Positions 54,185 through 63,333 of a stretch of DNA of 64,000 nucleotides are shown here, in pieces. The notes below the pieces were generated by a model. The model saw only the letters and a program-made list of their open reading frames with translations, made no database searches and was not told the DNA's origin. The position numbers and the translations under genes are program-made. Every line of letters starts with the position of its first letter. Position 1 is the stretch's first letter. Source of the stretch: Thereva unica (lineage: Eukaryota > Arthropoda > Insecta > Diptera > Therevidae); NCBI GenBank assembly GCA_949987705.1, contig OX465281.1:194171112-194235111 (forward strand), given 5' to 3'.

Positions 54185-55345
54185 TTAGAAGGAAAATTTA
54201 GAAAAAAATGTTTTTTGTGTCAAAAATGTTGAAACAAAAAGAAAGGTTTTTTGCTTTTTTGAGTATATCTTTTTTTGGGTCAGAGATAGGTGTAGATATT
54301 GCTTTTTAAAAAAGAAAGTAGACAAAATTTGCTTTAAAATGCCGGATCGAAATATGACCACTCGAACATAACTTTTTTTTATTCTTTTATACAATTATTG
54401 TTTTCATTCTCACATTGTTGAAAAATAAAAATGCTATACAGCTGCAAACACATATGGACACCTTTTTACGTAGAAATAAATTCTCTAACAGAATATATTG
54501 TAGTTTCTCTGTTTGGGGCAAAGTTAAGCATGACCCTAAACAACTGTCGCTTCCGGAATTTTTACAAATTATCAAAAAGTGCAATAAACCGCATGGCCAA
54601 ATCCAGCAGTGGCAAGGAAATCACTTAAACCCTCTGAACTGGGGTTGGAAAAAATCTAAATATGGACTAATTGCGATTCGCACAACAGCATCTCCTGCGC
54701 CAGAGATTTTGCTAAAAAAAGTGGCTTGTGGTTGCAGCACAGGTTGCCATGGGAACTGTGGTTGCAGAAAATTACTAACTACTTGTTCCATATTTTGCAA
54801 AGAATGTGCCGGGATCAATTGTGATAATGTACAAGTTGCCGATATTGCCATGATAGCACCATGGTTACATACATTTTTTGTAATAATTATGTATTATCAA
54901 CCAATAAACTAAAAATACCCTTTTTTATTGAGTAATTTTTTCAACAAGATGAGAATTAAAGCAATGGTTGTATAAAAGATTAACAAAAAAGTTATGTTTG
55001 AGTGGCCATATTTCGGCCAATTTTTAACCAAAAATATTTTTCGACCAGGCATTTTAAAGGAAATTTTGTCTACTTTTTAAAGAAGCAATACCTATACCTA
55101 TCTCTGACCCAAAAAAAGATATAGTCAAAAAAGCAAAAAACCAAAAAATATCGAAATTTTCGCTTTTTTTCTTTTGGTTTCAACATTTTTGACATAAAAA
55201 AAAAATTTCTAAAATTGTTTAAATAAGCGGAAATTAATGTTCTCTAAAAAAAATTTCATATAATGTATGTCGAAATTTTGCTTAGTTTGCGAGATATATT
55301 GCAAAAACTAAAAAGGGTCCATTTTGACCCCTATCTTAAAATTCC
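54185..55345. mobile_element. Long-inverted-repeat element carrying a Cys-rich ORF
   Basis: Arms of about 190 bp face each other around a coding region: 54215-54385 and 54980-55200. They share GTCAAAAATGTTGAAAC, TATCTTTTTTTGGGTCAGAG, AGTAGACAAAATTT and AACATAACTTTTTT. The right arm continues to a GGGTCCATTTTGACCC palindrome and CCACCCTG at about 55345. The left side lacks that portion, so it is probably truncated. No target duplication was identified. Confidence 0.65.
54415..54912 (+). CDS. Transposon-type Cys-rich domain protein, C-terminal part
   Basis: An uninterrupted 165-codon frame. The recognisable part (codons ~60-135) has LNPLNWGWKKSKYGLIAI, SPAPEILLKKVACGC, and a CxC..GC..NCGC..LLTTCS..C.EC.G..C.N cysteine array. 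This P-L-N/E-WGW - LxPI - PAPE.LL - CxCxxGC arrangement is seen at the C-terminus of many large uncharacterised proteins of invertebrate genomes, usually mobile-element-derived, and resembles a CXC-type zinc-binding array. The start codon is uncertain and a longer upstream protein is probably missing. The frame runs between the two long inverted arms. Exact transposon superfamily not determined. Confidence 0.55.
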   Translation: MLKNKNAIQLQTHMDTFLRRNKFSNRIYCSFSVWGKVKHDPKQLSLPEFLQIIKKCNKPHGQIQQWQGNHLNPLNWGWKKSKYGLIAIRTTASPAPEILLKKVACGCSTGCHGNCGCRKLLTTCSIFCKECAGINCDNVQVADIAMIAPWLHTFFVIIMYYQPIN

Positions 55346-55560
55346 ACCCTGTAATTTAATAGCACTCCGCGTTTTTTTCTTCTTAAATGACCCATTGAAC
55401 GATTTCTGCACTAAAACCCCGTGAACGTTTTAGTTCCTTTCTATATGACATAATCAATAGACTATTATTGGTTAACTGCCTAAGCCTTCAATTACCAATG
55501 GTGTAATAAACATCCCTATCCTAAATGAATCAGTAATATCTAAGCTTGTTAACGTAACGC
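55346..55560. other. Intergenic, no gene seen
   Basis: No gene or element ends recognised. Confidence 0.3.
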
Positions 55561-55564
55561 TTGG

Positions 55565-55800
55565 GTAAATGAAGCGTCCAATGCTGAAGTGAAGGAAAGT
55601 TTCTAGAGACCCGTCTATGTACAAGCTTTTCGAACGAGTGGTTTATAACAGATTAATTCCAAGGCTTGTCGGAACAGCAATTCGGCTTCAGAAAGCCTAG
55701 ATCGACAATTTCGGACAATATGGTGACTTGTCTTGCAAGGGCCGCAATAGATGTGAATAAGAGTTGCGCAAGGATAACCCTTAACGTTTAGAACAAGATC
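55565..55800 (+). pseudogene. LINE reverse transcriptase fragment
   Basis: Plus-strand frames read LFERVVYNRLIPRL, then GFRK-equivalent SATAIRLQKA, then STISDNMVTCLARAAIDVNK and SCARITLNV. This is the finger/palm start of an R1-type reverse transcriptase (F..R...RL - FR...ST..A). At least two frameshifts. Similar debris may extend to 56280 but is not assignable. Confidence 0.55.
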
Positions 55801-57674
55801 GCCGAGCCATTGGTATAGTTACATACACCGAAGTATCTATTGCGCATTGTGATTGTGATCGCGTATCCGCTCAATTCGCTTTGAGCAATGGGCGCATACG
55901 GTACTACGACCCGTGAAGCATCATGTGCCATAACAGAAAAAAGCCTCATTGGAGGATACTACACTAGTGCTACACTACATTCGCATGAACGTTCACCGCA
56001 TCGTGTAGAGCCTACTTTACTAAGGGCCGATGCCAAATGTTGATAAGCGGGGTATGAGAGAACATGGAGAAGTGAGTTGTTACAGCACATAGTTCCTGAG
56101 TGCTCACGGAGGCTTTAAAACATACCTTCACTGTCAGGTTAGACACTTCATTGTTTTGTTTAGAATGCTCGGACGGTAAAGAGCTGGCGCTGAGGGCCAT
56201 CCACAACAGCTTAAGCAGTAAGAGCCTTAAAGAAACATATACGGTAGGTCTCTGATCCCTAAGCCCCACTAATCCGAAAATGATGACCCTTTGAAAGGAC
56301 GCTTTGAAGACGCCAGCCCGAAGTAGGGATACGGAATCGGTGGAGAGTACTCGATACTCATGAGTAGAATCGAAAGAAAATCACTCAGTGAGTACTTTTT
56401 ATTCGTTTGAAAGTACTAGATTCCTTGAAAATCGATGAGTTCTTTTTTAACATTTCTGTGAACTGCCTTAGCGTATGCAATACTCGATTTTCGGCTGCGA
56501 CTGATTAAACATTTTTATATGATGCTTACATCCCGAGTAAAAGCACGCGAACCAATTCGCCTGCCACACGGCTATGCACGCTCCCGCTCCAGACAAAAAA
56601 TTCTAAGAATGCGCCCGCTAGAGGCATGCACGCCTCTGTTACAGATATGAATGTATTCGCAATCGACCATTATAAACGCGAGTGTCGCTTTACCTAGCGT
56701 TCCCCAACTAAGTACTAACCACGTCCAATGCTGCTTGACCTACACAATCTTTGGAAGAAGTGGAAATTTTACTCAGGCGTACCGTAGATGTGCTATGCAG
56801 GCATTTTAATGCTGGGTGCCTGTTTCAGGCTACGAATGGGCGAATCTAATTTTTACTCGGGATGAGATATAAGTTTAAATGTATAAAATCTCATTTACAT
56901 CCCAAACGTAAATTCGATCTCTTTTGATAATATAGTTTCCATTAATTTTCTTTTACTCCCAATTCCCAGGAACTATCTATAGTGGAATCTAAAATTATTC
57001 TTTCCTCATCATCAGAAGGGATTGAGTTATTTATTTTATTAACGAAAAACGCCAAAGACACTATAATTAACTTAAAATAATTCCACTTTCACGGAAAAAT
57101 AATGTCAATGTTGTTCAATAATTTTACTGAATTTGCTGTCAGATTTCAGATTCGAATACCTCGGATTTTGATATTTTACACATGGCAAACGAGGTGTGCC
57201 ATCATCATTATCTTACCTTCAATTTTGTCTGAGGTAATCTTGGTCAATGTTCTTGATAATTTCATAAATAGGAGTTATTTTCGTTGGGGTATACTGGCCT
57301 AAGTACCATTATTCTTACAGTTTAGTTCCTTCTATATATTTTAAAAGTCCTTGTTGATAAACATAATGTGAGAGTTACATACATATGTACATATGAATCA
57401 GAAACGAATTTCCTTAATTTTCTTAGAGCAACACGAATTTGAATGTTACTTTGTGTTTTGAAAGTTATGTAAAAACTATTTCGTTGGTTAACCAGCTAAT
57501 TTTAAAATAACCGGAAATCTAACTGCCAAAAATATATTCTTAATCTGAAAATAAATTTTTTTTATTAAAAACGTGGACGTGTTCCACCAAAAAAATCTAA
57601 AAACATGCTCGCAACAATATGAAAATTTATCGTAAAACTCACGTAATTTGAAACTGAATGGAAATGAATTCGAG
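55801..57674. other. Mostly intergenic, upstream of gene 7
   Basis: No intact gene. A segment around 56700-56760 (CAACTAAGTACTAACCACGT, GCTTGACC) resembles one near 63460-63510, indicating a low-copy repeat. Confidence 0.4.
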
Positions 57675-57681
57675 TATAAAA
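57675..57681 (+). promoter_or_regulatory. TATA box of gene 7
   Basis: TATAAAA 75 bp upstream of the ATG at 57750. Confidence 0.75.
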
Positions 57682-57749
57682 GAAGCATGGAAATTGCTGA
57701 TCTTCACAGTTTACCAAATCCACGGAAACAACACTTCAATTCAAGCAAC

Positions 57750-58150
57750 ATGAACGCCTTCACCTTCGCCATTGCCTTTGCTGCTATCATCGCTGTAATT
57801 TGAATAAAAAAAATTGTTAATTGTGCCGAATTAAAAAATTTTAATCTCTTTTTCGCCAGGTTGGTCTTGCTAATCCAATCGCTACTAACTGGAACTTAGG
57901 TGGATTATGGGATCCATGCTTAGGTGGATTGTCTTCAGCAAATGCCATTCTTCCTTCAGCTGGTCTGATTGCTGGACCAACAGCAGGATTGGCTCTTAAT
58001 ACTGAATTGGCTTACCCAGGCTTGGCTGGAGGATGGCCATCATGGTGCTATGGAGGCAATGACCTCCTTCTTGGAAATGGTTTAGGTGGCGCAGCTTTAT
58101 ACAACTCTGGATCAGCTCTTCTTCAATCATCTTCTATCTTGCCATGCTAG
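57750..58150 (+). CDS. Small secreted protein, family member 7 (two exons)
   Basis: Exon 1 is 57750-57794 (MNAFTFAIAFAAIIA), then a 65 bp phase-0 intron (GTAATT...GCCAG), then exon 2 at 57860-58150. The product has 111 residues. The signal peptide ends VGLA/NP. The mature chain is Gly/Leu/Ala/Ser-rich with WDPCLGG, then GGWPSWCYGGND at residues 72-83, which looks like a degenerate form of the G[WY]PCPEG motif, and ends SSILPC. The ILPC ending is identical to member 1. The third residue is Ala rather than Thr and the intron donor is weaker, but layout is otherwise the same. Function unknown. Confidence 0.9.
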
Positions 58151-58229
58151 ATTGTGGGCCTGGAAGCTAGCGATTACCAGAAGAAACATTTTACAGTGAA
58201 AGTGTCAGTCTCCTTAAAACAGGGATCAA

Positions 58230-58235
58230 AATAAA
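58230..58235 (+). terminator. Poly(A) signal of gene 7
   Basis: AATAAA 80 bp past the stop codon; a second AATAAA lies about 10 bp further on. Confidence 0.65.
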
Positions 58236-58259
58236 ATACAATAAAAAATATTACATTTT

Positions 58260-58785
58260 CTTCTTTAAATATTTTTGTTTGAGGTAATTATGCATTCCCG
58301 GAATATTATGGAATGTACTTTTTTGAATGTTTTAACCTAGATTTTTTTGATTGTAAGTTGATGCGTTTGCTTGAAACTAAATAAAAATCTTGACAAAACG
58401 GATCTATTTTCAAATGCCAGAAAACATACACTGATTCATTGCTGGATACCAAGCTAACACTGACATTGCTCCACCATAACATAGTGTTAAGGGATATGGT
58501 AAGGCCTACCTCTTACTGTTAAGTGCTCTTTTCAGTACTTCTGCAAGCTTACAAGTCCTACTGGGGTATTACAAAAATACGAAAACAAATGAGTCATCGG
58601 GCAAATTCTCACTTGTTTGGGTCTAATTCTGGATTACACCTTACCTTACCTTACATTGCCAGATTGACTATTTATATCAGTACTCCATCGGTAAGGCCTT
58701 ACAAGAATTCCTACTGGGCAATATTCTGTTAGTGCGTATTTGAATGCACATACTTTGGCTGTGTTCCGAAATATAACCCAGTATA
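58260..58785. other. Intergenic, no gene seen
   Basis: Short ACCTTACCTTACCTTAC tandem near 58640; no gene recognised. Confidence 0.4.
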
Positions 58786-59321
58786 CAGGGGGCCTACTAT
58801 GTATTCGGATCAGAAAGTAAAATGATCTGAATTCGGAAATTTCGTACTATGTATTCTGTTTTTCCAAACGCACCTCATCCGGAAGTACAATGACATTTAT
58901 ATTCGGAATTTATTTTGCTGGGGGCCTACTATGCATTGGGATTTACTTAGAAAATATCCGAAAACTGTTGCTTCAATCGTCGGAATGCAATTTGCTATCG
59001 GAAACAAAGAATGAAAAACTTTTGAGCATCAAGGAAGTACTTTCTTTATTTAAATTAAAAGTTATACTTGTTAAATAATACGAAATTCAATAATATTGTT
59101 TAATATTATAATTTTAGCTTTAAAAAGATAAATAAAAATGAGTGAGCCCTAAGCAAGAACGATTTGAAACTGCTCGAATATTTATTTTACAATCATATAT
59201 AAGAAAATAGACTCCTTATTAAATTGTTTTATATTTTAATAACTAAGGCTCATTTATCATGACATTCATACTATGTTTCAATTTGCTGTTAGGTAAAGAA
59301 TGGCCATCTTTATCAGTCCTA

Positions 59322-60300
59322 TGTACATGCCTGTTACGCATATGGAGATCCACACAAATCTCAACTAACACCAAATTGCGGCTGTTCAACTTCACCATTA
59401 AGGCAGTACTTTGTACGGTTGCGGGAAAGTCGCCCATTTCATCACAGGGCGCAAGTCTTCATCAACAGATACCTGCGTCGTATCCTAAAAATCCGCTGGC
59501 AAGATAGAATTTCAAACGAAAACTATGGCGCCGTGCCGGCCAAGAAAGGATAGACGACCAAATCAGGCGAAGGAAATGGAATTGGGTTGGCCACACCCTT
59601 TTTTTTTTTATGTGACACACTACAGACTTAGGGAAGGCCCCTTTGTACTGTCGACCATGTATTTATTTTTGAAATGTCGAACAGCAGCTCTAGTCGGAAG
59701 ATAGAGAGAGAAGTGAAGGAAAGAACTGTCACAACCTAGCTGCGGTATTTTTTTTTTATTTCGCCTACTCCCAACCATTTCGCGACTCTGACATCGGGGC
59801 ATCGAGAACAACTCGCTGGAGTGTTATGCCTCCTGAAACGAGTTGAATCTCATCAACCAACCGATGACATGCGCTTGGTGGAGCGGGGAAGAGAACTAGT
59901 GAAGGCTATGACAGGAGGAATCAGGAATGCAAAGAGGGAAGAAGAAAGAAGGAAAGTTATGTAGGCGGGAAATTGGGAAAGGCTAGGACCGTGGCACCGC
60001 CGGGAATCGAACCCTGGACCTCTGGGGATAGTAGTCAGGCGCCTTACCTCTAGACTACCGAGGCCCTGCGACGCGAAAACGAAAATCTAGCCAAAAAGGC
60101 GTTTGACTGGAATCCGCAAGGATCCCGTCGAGTCAGAAGACCTTGAACAACGTGGAGGAGAACCCTACTAGCAGATGCCGCAACAGCTGGGAAATCCTGG
60201 TCGGAACTGAGAGCTGTCGCGCAAAACAGAGTCCGCTGGGGGGCAACTGTTTCCTCCCTATGTCCCATGAGGGATTAAAGGAGCGTAAAGAAGATAACTA
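59322..60300 (+). pseudogene. RTE-like LINE 3' end, copy c, interrupted by SINE
   Basis: Same family as 13437-14878, covering only the C-terminal part and 3' end (ATATGGAGATCCACACAAAT, CACCAAATTGCGGCTGTTCA, then after the SINE CTGCGACGCGAAAACGAAAA). It ends GGGATTAAAGGAGCGTAAAG with an A/T-rich tail (AAATAAAATAAAA). Confidence 0.85.
59599..60065 (-). mobile_element. tRNA-derived SINE, copy 7, in LINE 3' region
   Basis: Minus orientation, near full length. Reversed A-tail at 59599, then the family body. The tRNA-like head lies at 59990-60065 with reversed box B (GGAATCGAACCC) at 60003-60014. It splits the LINE between GTTGGCCACACC and TGCGACGCG. Only CC could be duplicated, so the usual 8-15 bp SINE target duplication is missing. 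Confidence 0.88.
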
Positions 60301-60652
60301 AAATAAAATAAAACCTGCTCACAGTTTTGTCGACATTTTTAATATATTTAATAAGTTCCGAATACTATTTCTTCATAATAGAATAAAATTCCCGTTAAAA
60401 CTTACTACATTCGTATACGATCTAGGTCATTCTTGTGTATCTAACTTTTTTAAGTAATTCCTTGATGGAAAAATATGGTTAATGATGCATTTTTCTGAGA
60501 CATATGCTGAAAACAAAGGGGTTTGGGTGGTTCAGATGCAAAATAACGATTTTAAACCTTTAAACCTTTATATGGTACCAATTAACTTTCCAATCGGAAG
60601 TGAGTTTCGGAAAAATAAAATTTTCTGATCCGAATACATAGTAGGCCCCCAG

Positions 60653-61095
60653 GGCAGTGCTAATGACGTCATTAATGGATGCTATATTTAAGTTGTGTGA
60701 ACCGGTATGCCTTTCTGGTAATCACAAAAATATAACATATTGGAAGCTGAAATAATTTCCAGTTGTAACACTTTCATGTGTTCTGCTGTTAATCACAGCG
60801 TAAACACTTGATTTTACCCTTTCTTGTTGGGCAGTATGCTGGGGGATATTTCCGGAACACGGCCTTTATTCGATCTGTCAGCAGCTTAAAGGTAATGAAT
60901 ACGCTTAGTCTGGGGATACGATGGTACTCAACGCAGAAATTCTCTGTTTTCTGAGTTTCTGAGGAGATTTCGGAAGCTAAAATGCAATCAGGTTTCATAC
61001 TCGTGAAGAGCAAAGTTTAAGCGCTTTTCTGTGAATATATAATCCTGATATGTTTTTAAGATACTGCAGTTTAGGTGTGTATCATGCAGAAACTC
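60653..61095. other. Intergenic, no gene seen
   Basis: No gene or element ends recognised. Confidence 0.35.
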
Positions 61096-61099
61096 CCCA

Positions 61100-62720
61100 A
61101 GCCACTTGGGCACGTTATTCAAGTAATACCAGCTCTACAACCAGCTGTTCAACCAACTGCACAACCACGATCCGCCACAAGGTCCAGCACACGAACCGCC
61201 GATTGTCGAGCAGCCAACGAATCAGTTTCTCGATACCGAACCGCCAATTATTGAGGTGATGAAGGCCATAAAATCGCTGAAAAATGGTAAAGCGCCAGGA
61301 ATAGACCAAATAACCGCCGAGATGAGCAAAGCCGGAGGTGATGTCTTATCGCAACGACTTCATGTCCTCATTCGACACATATGTCATTCGGATCGCGTCC
61401 CGTCAGTGTGGAAGAAATCGATCGTTGTCCAAATTTAAAAAAGCCGACAGTCGGAAATGCAAGAATTATCGCGGTATTAGCCTTCTTTCGATTGTCGGCA
61501 AAGCATTTACGAAAATCATACAATCGAGGCTACAGAAACATCGAGAGCAAACGATGCATTGATCAAACATTCGCACTCCGTTAGTTAATGGAAAAAAGAA
61601 TTCGTTGCGGCAAACGAACTGTCGTCGTTTTCATCGATTTCAAATCCGCTTCCGCTTCGTCTTAGAAACCGTACACCTGCCATTGAGAATCATCCAACTT
61701 CTCCAAGCGTGGTTCGATGGCTCAACCAGCCTGCAGCGTGTATTCGAAGCGACTTATCCTAGGAGTTCCCGATTCAAACGGGTGTCCGACAGGGAGACGT
61801 CGCTTCGCCACTTCTCTTCAACGTCTTGATCGACGTGATTATACGTGAAGCATTCGATGGACGACTCGGAGTTCGACGACAGCAACTTCATAACCGACTT
61901 AATGTTCGCCGACGATAGCGCCGTCTTCGCCGACACGGATGCCGAAGCAACGGACATCTTATACAACATTTCCCGCATCGCCCAGTCATACTGGTTAAAA
62001 ATCAATGCGGAAAAGACCACAGTGCTCACAACGGACGGTTTGGGGCTCAGTGTTCAGCTTGATGGAACCCAAATCGAGAAGGTTCCGATGTTCAAATATT
62101 TGGGATCATTAGTTGAAGAAACGGAAGTGTCATCGACGGCCGACGTTCACAGCCGCATCGGACAGGCAACAGCAACATTCGCCTCGCTCTAGCGATGCAT
62201 AAGGAAACGAACAAATATTGCCATCAAAACGAAAGTACGCCTTTACCAAACGTTGATCCTTCAGATTTTTCTTTATGGATCGGAAACGTGGACACTGCTC
62301 AAACCGGACGTCAACAAGCTCCAGGTCTTACAAATGCGATGTTTGAGGCAGATTCTCGGTGTCTCACTTCGCGATCGCCTTCGAAACGAGACAGTTAGGC
62401 AAAGATGCGATCAGCAGAGACTGATCGAAGAAGAAATACAAGAACGTCGACTAAGGTGGTTTGGACTTGTTTGCGGAATAGATGATAACCGCTTGCCACG
62501 TAAACTTCTCTGACGAGAAACTCCCGCAGGCTGGAGAGTCCAGCGATCGGCACCGATGAAAACTTCGCTTATCAGTTACCGAGACTCGAGACACCGTCAA
62601 AATCCGGCAAGAATGGAAACGAATCGTGAATAGAGTTCGAGACCGCAGCAACGTATCCGTTGCGGGAACGTTTCGCTCGGACCGCCAGCTAACGGACCAA
62701 AGCAGAAGAAGAACAATGAT
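61100..62720 (+). pseudogene. RTE-like LINE, second family, reverse transcriptase
   Basis: Plus-strand motifs in order: MKAIKSLKNGKAPGIDQITA (61257), DRVPSVWKKSIVVQI (61390), CKNYRGISLLSIVGKAFTKI (61458), HRFQIRF region, a QTGVRQGD-equivalent, FADDSAVFADTDAEATDIL (61908), WLKINAEKTTVL, FKYLGSLVEE (62090) and LYGSETWTLLKPDVNKLQVL (62270). The tail is MRCLRQILGVSLRDRLRNE, RRLRWFGLVCGIDDNRLP. At least four frameshifts or stops. The NGKAPG-D and YGSETW-type motifs fit an RTE-like or related clade distinct from the 13.4 kb family. Confidence 0.85.
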
Positions 62721-62868
62721 CTGCTCTCAATCCCCCCAACTTCCACACCTTCAATAAGATAAGACAAGCTCTTGCCAGAACTTGTCTCGTATCTTTAGAA
62801 GTGGTTCTGAAACAGTCACCAAAGTAGACAAAATGTTGTAACTCTCCAATTTATGTTATAGCGTCGTA

Positions 62869-63331
62869 GTCCAATCAATCTACGGAAATTCTCCAGACAA
62901 TTGAAGGCAGGAAAAAAAATATGGGCGTGTAGAACACTTAATTTGAAGAATGATAGCATGTTTTTTTTACGGAACTGCATTGGCGAACTTAACCTAAAAA
63001 ATTCGCAAAAGTAAAAAAACCGGTTTTTCGCCAATAAAACAAAAAGTTGAGCTCAGATCCGAAAAAGTTAAATGAGAAAGTTATAGGTATTAAAATTATC
63101 TTTCAATTGATGTGGTACAAAATATTGGTTAGTGTCTTATACATGGAGAAAAATGCTAAAAACCGTTAAAAATCGCTTCTTTTTCATTTATTTTTTTCTT
63201 TTTAGTTCCGCCAGTTCCGTAAAAAAAACATGCTATCTTTCTTTAAATGAAGTGTTCTACACGCCCATATTTTTTTTTCCTGCCTTCAATTGTCTGGAAA
63301 TTAACATGGAGATTCCGTAGATTGATTGGAC
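62869..63331. mobile_element. Foldback MITE with TA duplication (mariner-like)
   Basis: Inverted arms of about 105 bp start GTCCAATCAATCTACGGAA and share GGCGTGTAGAACACTT, GATAGCATGTTTTTTTTACG and related blocks. TA lies outside both ends (62867-62868 and 63332-63333). The right arm has about 15 extra bases (GAAATTAACATGGAG region). The 463 bp element has no transposase. Confidence 0.85.
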
Positions 63332-63333
63332 TA

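Larger units (their letters stand above)
58789..60649. mobile_element. Harbinger-like TIR element with CAG duplication, containing LINE and SINE
   Basis: Ends GGGGCCTACTATGTATTCGG on both sides, continuing ATCAGAAA (58789 onward and mirror to 60649). CAG is directly repeated outside (58786-58788 and 60650-60652). A partial third copy of the terminal word (GGGGCCTACTATGCATT) lies at 58921. The interior is occupied by a truncated LINE, which itself holds a SINE. Without them the element is about 0.9 kb. Confidence 0.88.

Noticed and set aside
61115..61309. Minus-strand frame near 61.2 kb
   Set aside because: Overlaps the sense LINE reverse transcriptase; no independent support.
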